Source of the DNA: Ignavibacteria bacterium
Lineage (GTDB): Bacteria > Bacteroidota > Ignavibacteria > UBA10030 > UBA6906
Assembly: GCA_029859455.1 (NCBI GenBank)
Contig: JAOUDE010000075.1
Location: 1 to 10,169, forward strand
Reading direction: 5' to 3'
DNA: 10,169 bases
Part shown: piece by piece, positions 1 through 6,275 of the stretch
How the letters are laid out: the number at the start of each line of letters is the position of its first letter
How positions within the stretch are numbered: the stretch's first letter is position 1
Made by a program: the position numbers and the translations under genes
The notes under the pieces: model-generated
What the model saw: the letters and a program-made list of their open reading frames with translations, nothing else
What the model was told of the DNA's origin: nothing
The model's database searches: none

Positions 1-180
1 GGCGATGATCCTGCCATCGGAAACAGCAATCGATTCTGCAAGCCGCATCTCAGGATCAACAGTATAGACCCGCCCCCCGGTAAGGACCAGATCTGCATGG
101 ATCGCTCCATCCCTGAAGACGAGAAGATACAACAGCGCGAGCAGAACGATGATGGCAGAAACGAACAGCTTCAACTTCAT
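1..180 (-). CDS. Amidohydrolase family protein (YtcJ-like), N-terminal fragment
   Basis: Sixty codons are visible and the gene runs off the left edge of the window. The ATG at 180-178 is preceded by GGAG six bases upstream. Residues 5-22 are almost entirely hydrophobic after a short basic start (MKLKLF), so the protein carries a signal peptide or membrane anchor; I see no lipobox. Residues 29-60 read ADLVLTGGRVYTVD and then AESIAVSDGRIIA. This is the typical opening beta-sandwich of metal-dependent amidohydrolases, especially the amidohydrolase-3/YtcJ group, whose members hydrolyse C-N bonds in largely unknown substrates. The metal-binding residues lie outside the window, so neither activity nor substrate can be judged. 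The gene is transcribed divergently from mazG from its own promoter. Family assignment is good at superfamily level and moderate for the YtcJ subgroup. Confidence 0.82.
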   Translation of the reverse strand, partial: MKLKLFVSAIIVLLALLYLLVFRDGAIHADLVLTGGRVYTVDPEMRLAESIAVSDGRIIA

Positions 181-215
181 GGACAACTCCGATGGGGATG
201 GGCAAGATCGGAACC

Positions 216-244
216 AATATAGGAAATCGGTCAGCGACTGTCCA
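216..244 (-). promoter_or_regulatory. Sigma-70-type promoter for the amidohydrolase gene
   Basis: On the minus strand, TGGACA (244-239) is followed after exactly 17 bases by TATATT (221-216). Each hexamer has one mismatch to the TTGACA/TATAAT consensus. Transcription would start near position 209, leaving a leader of about 28 bases with the GGAG ribosome site just before the ATG at 180. Spacing and direction fit the gene. This is a sequence match only. Confidence 0.6.
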
Positions 245-345
245 CCACGCAGGAACCGGTTGATTGAGCCGGCCATCCCTGTTCCAGGTCGGAATGATAT
301 CCGGTTCACACGACCCACCCCATCGTTGACTCCCTGACCGCGTCG

Positions 346-374
346 TTGCAACTCAGGAAGAGATTGGCTAAGTT
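346..374 (+). promoter_or_regulatory. Weak candidate promoter for mazG
   Basis: TTGCAA (346-351), 17 bases, then TAAGTT (369-374) sits just upstream of mazG in the right orientation. The match is only 4/6 and 3/6, so this is the best available site rather than a convincing one. The rest of the 217-base divergent gap (181-397) holds the amidohydrolase promoter and no other gene that I can support. Confidence 0.2.
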
Positions 375-397
375 GCCGCCCGGTTCTTCACAGGTTC

Positions 398-1222
398 ATG
401 AATCAACGAGACCCTATGTCCACGCAGGCGATTCCGCTCAAGGAAATTGAAGAGTTCATCACGGTCGTCCGCCGGCTCCGGAAAGAGTGCCCGTGGGACC
501 GTGAACAGACCCATGAGTCGATCCGTGACATGCTGATTGAGGAGGCGTACGAGGTCATCGAGACAATCGACAAGGCTGATCCTGCAGGGCTCCGGAATGA
601 GCTGGGTGATATTCTGCTGCATGTTGCGATGCATTCGGTCATTGCTGAGGAACAGGGCACGTTTGATCTGAAGGATGTGATTCGTGCAATCACGGCGAAA
701 CTTATCCATCGCCATCCCCATGTGTTTGGTGTCAGGGAGGTCCGGGGTGCAGCCGACGTACGATCGAACTGGGAGATGTTGAAGCTCGATGAAGGGCGGC
801 AATCGGTGCTGGAAGGAGTCCCGCCCCACCTTCCCGCTCTCCAGCAGGCAGCACGCCTGCAGGAAAAAGCATCACGCGTGGGGTTCGACTGGAAGAATCC
901 GGAGGATGTGTGGGAGAAAGTCAGAGAGGAACTGGATGAATGCCGCCGCGCTCTGGAGAACGGACCGAAAGAGAAGCGCGAGGAGGAGTTCGGAGACCTT
1001 CTGTTCTCTCTGGTCAACTACTCACGGTTTCTTCGGATCAACGCCGAAGGTGCTCTCCGGGTTGCGATCAAAAAGTTTGTGAGCAGGTTTACCATCGTCG
1101 AGGAAGAAATTCGAAAGGCAGGAAAGGATATCCGGAACGCTACACCGGAAGAACTCGACCAACTGTGGAACCGATCGAAAGCCCGACTGGCAGAGAACCC
1201 GGACAACCAGAGAGCGCCATGA
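398..1222 (+). CDS. mazG: Nucleoside triphosphate pyrophosphohydrolase MazG
   Basis: MazG hydrolyses (d)NTPs to the monophosphate and pyrophosphate in the cytoplasm, acting as house-cleaning for aberrant nucleotides; in E. coli it also lowers ppGpp. The 274-residue length fits the two-domain form (E. coli about 263). Domain 1 has CPWD at 31-34, the metal-binding EEAYE at 48-52 and NELGD at 67-71, then the family hallmark HRHPHVFG at 104-111 and NWE at 124-126. Domain 2 repeats the pattern, with EELDE at 177-181 and EEEFGD at 195-200, so both helical domains keep their acidic residues and should be intact. The start at 398 has only a weak CAGG upstream. The ATG at 416 (residue 7) is an equally possible start, as the conserved region begins well after it. 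The gene converges on phoH with 9 bases between stops. Confidence 0.95.
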   Translation: MNQRDPMSTQAIPLKEIEEFITVVRRLRKECPWDREQTHESIRDMLIEEAYEVIETIDKADPAGLRNELGDILLHVAMHSVIAEEQGTFDLKDVIRAITAKLIHRHPHVFGVREVRGAADVRSNWEMLKLDEGRQSVLEGVPPHLPALQQAARLQEKASRVGFDWKNPEDVWEKVREELDECRRALENGPKEKREEEFGDLLFSLVNYSRFLRINAEGALRVAIKKFVSRFTIVEEEIRKAGKDIRNATPEELDQLWNRSKARLAENPDNQRAP

Positions 1223-1243
1223 GCCCGGTACCTACCCGCTCTC
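1210..1243. repeat. Inverted repeat enclosing the stop codons of two convergent genes
   Basis: GAGAGCG (1210-1216) and its exact complement CGCTCTC (1237-1243) flank a 20-base loop that contains both the mazG TGA (1220-1222) and the phoH TAG (1234-1232). A perfect 10-base palindrome, CCCCGCGGGG, follows at 1244-1253 inside the end of phoH. No T-run follows on either strand, so this is not a standard intrinsic terminator. It may be a bidirectional 3'-end hairpin or chance in GC-rich sequence. Confidence 0.35.
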
Positions 1244-2230
1244 CCCCGCGGGGTCACCTCCATTGTGGAATTTGTCGTACGCATCGATAATGTCCTTGAC
1301 GAGACGATGCCGCACGACGTCATTCCTGTCGAGATACACAAACGCGATCCCTTCGATCCCCGAAAGCACTTTCTGAATCTGCACAAGCCCGGACGACGAC
1401 CTGGTAGGAAGATCGATCTGCGTTACATCTCCTGTGACGATCGCCCTCGAGTTGGGGCCCAGCCGTGTCAGGAACATCTTCATCTGCATGGCGGACGCAT
1501 TCTGTGCCTCGTCCAGGATAACGAACGCATTATTCAGAGTTCGACCCCGCATATAGGCGAGCGGCGCGATCTCGATGATTCGTTTCTCGAGATAGGCCCT
1601 CAGCTTTTCACCGGCCATCATATCGTCCAGAGCATCATACAGCGGCCTCAGGTACGGATCGATCTTCTCCTTCAGGTCACCCGGAAGGAATCCAAGGCTC
1701 TCTCCCGCCTCGACTGCAGGTCTTGTGAGGACGATCTTGGAAATCTCGTTCCCTTTCAGAGCCGCGACCGCAAGCGCCACAGCAAGGTACGTCTTCCCGG
1801 TTCCCGCGGGACCGATCGCGAAGACGATGTCATTCTTGGCGACCGCCCTGATATACTCACCCTGACCGCTTGTTTTCGGGCGAATGATCTGGTTCCTGGT
1901 ATAAAGAACAACAGCGGCCTGATCATCCCGTGATCCGGAATCCTGACGGTGCCCACCGTTGGTGCTTTCTTCCTGCACACCGAGAAGATTGATCACCGTT
2001 TCGACATCGTTCTTCGTGACGGTCCCGTTCTTGCTCAGAAGGAACTGCAGTTCCTTGAAGACTTTCTCGATCGACTCTACTTCCCGCTTGTCTCCCCGGA
2101 TGGTAACAACGCCACCGCGGACCACAATGGTCGATTCGAACCTGTTTTCGATCACCTGAAGGTTCACATCTGACGGCCCGAGCAACCCCAATGCTTCTCC
2201 TTCAATCCTCACTTTCCGTTCAACGCGCAA
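1232..2230 (-). CDS. PhoH-family ATPase (PhoH-like/YbeZ type)
   Basis: This is a cytoplasmic P-loop NTPase of the PhoH-like (YbeZ) family, linked in other bacteria to RNA metabolism together with the endoribonuclease YbeY. In the 332 residues, 1-85 form the small N-terminal RNA-binding-like domain. Walker A GPAGTGKT lies at 140-147, Walker B FVILDE at 226-231, followed by AQN, and the sensor-like VTGDVTQIDLP at 255-265. Length matches the family (E. coli YbeZ about 346). The start is a TTG at 2230-2228, supported by AGGAG six bases upstream; no ATG gives a comparable N-terminus. A terminator separates it from the LysM gene upstream, so it needs its own promoter or read-through; TTTAAT near 2247-2252 is a possible -10 without a good -35. 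The usual partner ybeY is not adjacent here. The family call is firm, the exact role is not. Confidence 0.94.
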   Translation of the reverse strand: MRVERKVRIEGEALGLLGPSDVNLQVIENRFESTIVVRGGVVTIRGDKREVESIEKVFKELQFLLSKNGTVTKNDVETVINLLGVQEESTNGGHRQDSGSRDDQAAVVLYTRNQIIRPKTSGQGEYIRAVAKNDIVFAIGPAGTGKTYLAVALAVAALKGNEISKIVLTRPAVEAGESLGFLPGDLKEKIDPYLRPLYDALDDMMAGEKLRAYLEKRIIEIAPLAYMRGRTLNNAFVILDEAQNASAMQMKMFLTRLGPNSRAIVTGDVTQIDLPTRSSSGLVQIQKVLSGIEGIAFVYLDRNDVVRHRLVKDIIDAYDKFHNGGDPAGESG

Positions 2231-2250
2231 ATCGATCTCCTCGTCCCTGA

Positions 2251-2293
2251 TTAAACAAGAAACCCCCTCCCCTGCAGTGCAGGAAAGGGGGTT
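2251..2293 (-). terminator. Rho-independent terminator after the LysM gene
   Basis: Arms 2279-2293 and 2261-2275 form a 15-base stem with a three-base loop (2276-2278), followed on the minus strand by the T-rich TTTCTTGTTT. Two stem positions pair as G-U wobble in the minus-strand RNA but would be C-A mismatches in the plus-strand RNA, and the T-rich tail exists only on the minus strand. Both facts assign it to the unit ending at 2337. It lies 44-86 bases downstream of that stop codon and upstream of phoH. Confidence 0.88.
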
Positions 2294-2336
2294 GCAATGT
2301 CAAGTCGTCGAGCGACTTCAACACATTCAGCAGCGG

Positions 2337-3062
2337 TTATTCCCCGGTTACCTTTGTAGAGTAATACCGTTGTGCCGCTGCCTTCTCATCCGCGGTCATC
2401 GGTCCCGCTGCGGGGATCTTCAGCTTCTGGCCGGGATGGATGATATCCGGATCCTTGATCTGATCACGGTTGCCCTGCCAGATCTTCGGCCACATCCAGG
2501 CGTTGTTGTAAATATCCTTCTTCTTTGAGATGTTCCACAGGCAGTCCCTGTCACGTGACCAGGTACCAACCGTGTACACCTTTGCCGCGCCGGCGAGTGT
2601 CTTCTTCAGGCTGGCGACCTTGCCGTCCAATTCCTTCAGCTTGTCGTAAAACTCAGGAATGACGGAAAGCTTGTTTCCCCACAGCCCCTTGACCTCAGTT
2701 TCGAGGCCGTCGACTTCGGCGCTCCGGGCCAGGAGATCGGCATCGGAGAGTCTCATGAGGTTGTTCGCACGGGCTTCTGCGGCAGCAATCTGTGCTCTGT
2801 AGGCGGCGGCTTCGGTTGCATTCGATCCGACCAGGGCATACAGTTCATCAAGACATTTCTTGAGATCTGCATCACTCTTGGCAGACTGTGCCTTCATTGT
2901 TGCAATCTGTTCTTTGGTTGAATTCACGGTCGCGCTCATTTCGTCCCGCAACTGCGTGTAGCGGTCCATCTCGGCCTGCCACTCTTCAGCGGTCATTTCC
3001 TGGGCCGAAACATTTCCCACCACGAGCACGAGCGCAAGGATCACAAAAAGTACGCTCTTCAT
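2337..3062 (-). CDS. Secreted coiled-coil protein with C-terminal LysM domain
   Basis: The product is a 241-residue exported protein, probably periplasmic and bound to peptidoglycan. Residues 1-20 are a signal peptide ending VSA before QE. Residues 21-155 are helical and rich in Ala, Glu, Lys and Asp, with coiled-coil character. Residues 161-217 are a LysM domain: it opens KVYTV, has LWNIS at 175-179, WPKIWQGN at 191-198, and ends DPDIIHPGQKLKIP (204-217), the classic PDxIxPGQxLxIP finish. The usual SGDTL turn is replaced by a charged segment containing Cys174, and a second Cys (70) lies in the coil. An in-frame ATG at 3095 would add 11 residues, but 3062 is preferred because AGGAG precedes it by nine bases and the signal peptide begins there. 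It is co-transcribed behind the lipoprotein gene (60-base gap) and followed by a terminator. LysM binding of glycan is family knowledge; the specific role is unknown. Confidence 0.85.
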   Translation of the reverse strand: MKSVLFVILALVLVVGNVSAQEMTAEEWQAEMDRYTQLRDEMSATVNSTKEQIATMKAQSAKSDADLKKCLDELYALVGSNATEAAAYRAQIAAAEARANNLMRLSDADLLARSAEVDGLETEVKGLWGNKLSVIPEFYDKLKELDGKVASLKKTLAGAAKVYTVGTWSRDRDCLWNISKKKDIYNNAWMWPKIWQGNRDQIKDPDIIHPGQKLKIPAAGPMTADEKAAAQRYYSTKVTGE

Positions 3063-3122
3063 TTCCTTTAACTCCTTTTTCAATATCCAATTCATGAAAG
3101 AAATAAATCCTGTGGTGGTCGG

Positions 3123-3392
3123 TTACTTGCCGATACGCTGACGCACGACCTGCTGATCTTCGTTGCACTTCTTCAGCTTGGCATCCTTGTCAGCCAGTTC
3201 CATCTCCAGCGCACTCTTTTCCTGTGAGAGTCCCGCGAGTTCCTTCTGGAGAGCAGCATACTCTTCCTTCAGGGTGTTCAGTTGCATCATCTCTTCCTCG
3301 CTCGGGCTCGATGAGCATCCGCTCATCAGGAACAACCCGGGGACGAAAAGACCCACGAGAACCAGGGATAAGACCCTGTTCGTTTTTCTCAT
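3123..3392 (-). CDS. Small coiled-coil lipoprotein
   Basis: The 89-residue precursor has a basic start (MRKTNR), a hydrophobic stretch at 8-23 and a lipobox-like FLMSGC with the acylated Cys at 26. Met at -3 is a tolerated variant of the usual Leu. The mature chain of 64 residues is SSSPS and then a near-continuous heptad coiled coil from about 36 to 80. Under the E. coli +2 rule, Ser27 would send it to the outer membrane; whether that rule applies here is not known. Size and form recall the Braun lipoprotein Lpp, though I see no sequence identity and it ends RIGK. The motif DAKLKKC (70-76) resembles DADLKKC (64-70) of the LysM protein encoded next. AGGAG lies eight bases before the ATG, and a strong promoter precedes it. 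I infer that it anchors or partners the LysM protein. Confidence 0.82.
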   Translation of the reverse strand: MRKTNRVLSLVLVGLFVPGLFLMSGCSSSPSEEEMMQLNTLKEEYAALQKELAGLSQEKSALEMELADKDAKLKKCNEDQQVVRQRIGK

Positions 3393-3405
3393 TTGTAGAT
3401 CTCCT

Positions 3406-3415
3406 GTATTAATAC
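3406..3415. repeat. Perfect palindrome GTATTAATAC in the lipoprotein leader
   Basis: A 10-base perfect palindrome sits in the untranslated leader of the lipoprotein gene, next to its AGGAG ribosome site. It could be a protein-binding site, but one copy of this AT-rich length may well be chance. Confidence 0.2.
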
Positions 3416-3470
3416 GATTTATGTGTTTGAACGAAAGCGTTTGTTTATCGGGACCTCCAATTCACCGCCA

Positions 3471-3499
3471 ATAATACAAAAAAAACGCAGGTATGTCAA
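3471..3499 (-). promoter_or_regulatory. Near-consensus sigma-70 promoter of the lipoprotein-LysM unit
   Basis: On the minus strand, a perfect TTGACA (3499-3494) is followed after exactly 17 bases by TATTAT (3476-3471), one mismatch from consensus. The spacer carries a run of eight T. Transcription would begin near 3464, giving a leader of about 70 bases to the ATG at 3392. It lies in the only sizeable gap on this side (3393-3523), right after the radC stop, and marks the lipoprotein-LysM pair as a separate, probably highly expressed unit. Confidence 0.75.
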
Positions 3500-3505
3500 A
3501 TTTGA
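3496..3505. promoter_or_regulatory. Palindrome TCAAATTTGA overlapping the -35 box, possible operator
   Basis: A perfect 10-base palindrome shares four bases with the TTGACA of the lipoprotein-LysM promoter. A dimeric repressor bound here would block polymerase, so an operator is plausible. There is no second copy nearby and no regulator gene in the window, so this remains an inference. Confidence 0.25.
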
Positions 3506-3523
3506 AAGCCAGATGAGAAGGAT

Positions 3524-4219
3524 CTAACAAAATCCCTTTTCGGCAAGGCTGACAAAGGTATTTCCGGCGACAATAACATGGTCATGGAGGGGAATTCCGA
3601 TGATTTTCCCCGCCTCCGCAAGCTGTCGCGTCACTTCGATATCCTCCCGTGAGGGTTCCCTGCTGCCGCTCGGATGGTTATGAACAACGATGACGGATGC
3701 CCCCCGGTTATCGATCGCGGATTTGAACACCTCGCGGGGATGTACGAGACTGGCATTCAGTGTGCCGGAGGTCAGTTCAATGTTCTTTATCAGCCCGTTC
3801 TTGCTGTCGAGCACCAGGACGTGGAACTTCTCGCACGGTGCATCCCGAAGAAGCGGAACCATGATGGCGGCAACGTTCGCCGGTGACCGGAGAATCGGTT
3901 GTTCGCCTGACAGCGCCCCCTGGACCCTGCGGCCGATCTCGAAGGAGGCGACCAGTTCGGCGGATTTCGCTGCCCCGATCCCCCGGATTCTCTGGAGTTC
4001 CTGTGCGTTGAGACCTGCGAGCCTTTGCAGCGACCCGTGTTCCTTCAGGATACTACGAGCGAGATCGAGTGCGGTCAGTCCGCCGGTACCGGTGCGGATC
4101 GTGGCGGCAAGAAGCTCGGCATCGGTGAGACCGGCCGGCCCCAGTCTGAGAAGTTTTTCGCGCGGTCGGTCATCCGGCGGGAGATCACGTATGCTTCGGC
4201 GGGAGAACAAGTTATCCAT
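3524..4219 (-). CDS. radC: RadC family protein (JAB/MPN metalloprotease fold)
   Basis: The 231-residue length and full architecture match the RadC/UPF0758 family. Residues 10-70 hold the N-terminal module with the conserved RPREKLL (18-24) and LTDAELLA (31-38). A helix-hairpin-helix follows, IRGIGAAKSAEL at 78-89. Residues 105-231 are the MPN/JAB domain with the complete zinc motif: His180, His182, Ser190 and Asp193 (HNH, then S-x2-D), plus the upstream Glu163. All metal ligands are present. The original link to DNA repair in E. coli was traced to a recG mutation, so the cellular role of RadC is unresolved. The ATG at 4219 has GGAGG close upstream. It is the last gene of the minus-strand operon, 29 bases after the TPR-fusion gene; no clear terminator follows, and the next promoter begins about 25 bases on. 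Confidence 0.95.
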   Translation of the reverse strand: MDNLFSRRSIRDLPPDDRPREKLLRLGPAGLTDAELLAATIRTGTGGLTALDLARSILKEHGSLQRLAGLNAQELQRIRGIGAAKSAELVASFEIGRRVQGALSGEQPILRSPANVAAIMVPLLRDAPCEKFHVLVLDSKNGLIKNIELTSGTLNASLVHPREVFKSAIDNRGASVIVVHNHPSGSREPSREDIEVTRQLAEAGKIIGIPLHDHVIVAGNTFVSLAEKGFC

Positions 4220-4248
4220 CTGTCCTCCCAGGGACGATTATCCTGTTG

Positions 4249-6246
4249 TTATTCTATCGAAAGCTCGTCGACACGGAGAACCCGTTCACCGTCAAACTGG
4301 AGAACCTGGAGCCAGGTATTCACGCGTCGGGAGGAAAATCCAATCCGGCTGTGGAGTCCGCGGAATTCCCGGACTCCCCCAAGCGCCTTCCTCAGGCTCT
4401 CCCGCTGGGTTGCCCCGGTACTGATCAGGGAAAGAACCAGGCGTCCGGTATCATACCCGAAGAGCACGTGGTTGGAGGGCCGTTGCCTGTGCGCTTCATA
4501 ATACCGGTCCACAAAGGCCCCGTAAGCCGGATCTTCCGCCTCAGTGTAGCTGTCCGCATCGAAGAATACATTCCTGCAATAGCGCTTGTTGGCATCCAGT
4601 TCCGTGAAGTTGTTCCACTCTCCGGATCCCAGCAACTCAGTAACAAAATTGAAATAGACAATCTGCGAAGAGACAAGACCGATCTCCTCCGGCATGCTGA
4701 CCGGAACATAAAAGCCGTCGATCCCTTCAGCCGGATATTCCAGGCTGTCAAGCCGCTCGGTTTCGATCGTGATGTCGACTCCGGCTGAATCGAGCAGCTG
4801 TGCTGCATTCGGCCCGAGCAGAGAAACAGCATCAACAACAGCCGACCTCTCCAGCAGGGAATCGATCCTGCTCATCGGCACGCCGAGATGGACCAGGGTG
4901 GCTATCTCCTGCCTCGACAGCGCTCCGCTGAACGCGATCATCGGAGGCGCCAACGTCACCATCGTGGCCCTGCGGATGTTCCTGAGCTGCATGGTGAAAT
5001 CAGTCTCCCCCCGCTGGTACCATTCGGAAGCCACCAGTTCTGCACCGAGGCGGGTCGCTTCGCTCATGAATGCCTCCGCCATAAACTTCGCATAGGTATC
5101 GATCGGGGCTAGAACGGCGAGCCGTTTATGGCCGCGGTTGAGAACGGCGAACCGGGCCATCGCGATCCCCCGTGTCTCATAGTCAGGGTTCGCCTGGAAG
5201 ATATACGGGCCGACCGCCGCGATCCCGTTGGAGTTCGCTGTAGGGCTCAGCAGAGGTATCTTCCGTGCATTGGCAAGTCCGACAACGGCAGAGGTAGTAT
5301 TCGAAAACACCGGGCCGATAATTCCAATGATCTCCGGATCGGATGTCAATTCCTGTGCAATTCTGGTTGCAACAAGCGGATCGCGTTCTGTGTCGCGAAC
5401 CACCAGAGAGACATGTGTCCGGACTGTCGGAGCCGAGTTATGCTCCTTCAGAGCAGCTTCGATTCCCGCCAGGAGATCTTCCCCGATCTGCCGGACCGGT
5501 GATCCCGCAAGTTTGCTCATGAGAGGGAGCAGGACACCGATCTTCACCTCGCTCCGCCGTTCGACCTGAGCTCTCAGAGCCGCAATGCGGGGCTGAAGGG
5601 ATGGCGTCGGATACCGCGTTTCGCTTGAATCGAGAGCAACTCCGGCGAGTGCAAGTTCTGCGTTGCGGGCATGTTTTCCCGCCACTTTTATCCAGAGGTA
5701 CGCCCTTTGAGTCCGGCCCGAGACATCCTGAAGGTGGTTCCTGATCCGGACAACATTATATGTCGAATCGATCACCGCGTCGAGTGCACTCACCACGTCC
5801 CGCTCCAGTCTCCCGCCGGAGCCGGGTTGTTCCAGATGCTCCCAGGCAGTCAGAAGAGTCGAGACAGCGGCATCGAATCGCTCGGTGCTCAGAAACGCAA
5901 GTCCAAGGTTATACTCGGCATCGGCCCGGTAGGAGCTTTCAGGATGCGTGGAAAGAAATGTCCGCAGGGTCCTTGCAGCATCCAGCCCCTCGCCGTTCCG
6001 CAACTGCGCCTTTCCTTTCATGAGATACGAGGCTGTTGTCCTTTGGTTCAGAGGAAATTCGCGGAGAACCCTGTCAAAACCTTTCACCGCCGCATCAAAA
6101 TCTCCGGAGGAATACGAGTCCACCGCCTTCTGGAACACAGGGTTTACATCATCGATATAGGCAGGGAAATCCTGCCCGTTGCCATAAGGAATGCAGCTGA
6201 GAGAGAAAGCAAGAAGAACAACAAGCTGAAGGAAGCGATGAGTCAT
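4249..6246 (-). CDS. TPR-repeat plus periplasmic-binding type I fusion (LpoA-like architecture)
   Basis: The product is a 665-residue exported protein. Residues 1-25 are a signal peptide, probably cut after YGNG; Cys18 follows Ser-Leu-Ser, a poor lipobox. Residues about 36-66, 71-103 and 108-140 are three TPR-like helical hairpins, and helices continue to about 205. From VKIGVLLPL (214) to the end is a type I periplasmic-binding fold of the branched-chain amino-acid receptor class. It has GIIGPVFSNTTSAVV (298-312) and IPLLSP (320-325), the usual lobe-1 ligand-side segments, and the second lobe is longer than in LivK-type proteins. No LivHMGF genes are present, and the adjacent ABC genes are of exporter type. 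The same order, TPR then this fold, occurs in LpoA, the outer-membrane activator of PBP1A. A cell-wall regulator is therefore at least as likely as a transport receptor, though residue-level homology to LpoA is untested. The gap to the permease gene is 29 bases, and the ribosome site is weak. Confidence 0.85.
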   Translation of the reverse strand: MTHRFLQLVVLLAFSLSCIPYGNGQDFPAYIDDVNPVFQKAVDSYSSGDFDAAVKGFDRVLREFPLNQRTTASYLMKGKAQLRNGEGLDAARTLRTFLSTHPESSYRADAEYNLGLAFLSTERFDAAVSTLLTAWEHLEQPGSGGRLERDVVSALDAVIDSTYNVVRIRNHLQDVSGRTQRAYLWIKVAGKHARNAELALAGVALDSSETRYPTPSLQPRIAALRAQVERRSEVKIGVLLPLMSKLAGSPVRQIGEDLLAGIEAALKEHNSAPTVRTHVSLVVRDTERDPLVATRIAQELTSDPEIIGIIGPVFSNTTSAVVGLANARKIPLLSPTANSNGIAAVGPYIFQANPDYETRGIAMARFAVLNRGHKRLAVLAPIDTYAKFMAEAFMSEATRLGAELVASEWYQRGETDFTMQLRNIRRATMVTLAPPMIAFSGALSRQEIATLVHLGVPMSRIDSLLERSAVVDAVSLLGPNAAQLLDSAGVDITIETERLDSLEYPAEGIDGFYVPVSMPEEIGLVSSQIVYFNFVTELLGSGEWNNFTELDANKRYCRNVFFDADSYTEAEDPAYGAFVDRYYEAHRQRPSNHVLFGYDTGRLVLSLISTGATQRESLRKALGGVREFRGLHSRIGFSSRRVNTWLQVLQFDGERVLRVDELSIE

Positions 6247-6275
6247 CTTTGTCCGTTGTTGAATCAGCGGGAAGG

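Noticed and set aside
403..1017. Long minus-strand ORF opposite mazG
   Set aside because: It is Ser/Arg-rich with no recognisable family, and lies antisense to a clear MazG; a composition shadow.
2298..2303. Perfect TTGACA on the minus strand downstream of the LysM gene, as a phoH promoter
   Set aside because: No -10 element lies at a suitable distance; the following bases are the terminator stem.
3478..3485. T-run on the minus strand as a terminator for radC
   Set aside because: No GC-rich hairpin precedes it; it is better explained as the spacer of the near-consensus promoter.
4223..4236. Short hairpin GTCC/GGAC covering the radC ribosome site
   Set aside because: The stem is only four base pairs, too weak to call a regulatory structure.
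3690..4424. 244-codon plus-strand ORF opposite radC
   Set aside because: It covers the intact radC in antisense and is low-complexity Ser/Arg/Pro; no family features.
4266..6246. Reading the TPR fusion as a lipoprotein at Cys18
   Set aside because: Ser-Leu-Ser before Cys is a poor lipobox and a signal peptidase I site after YGNG fits better; left open rather than called.
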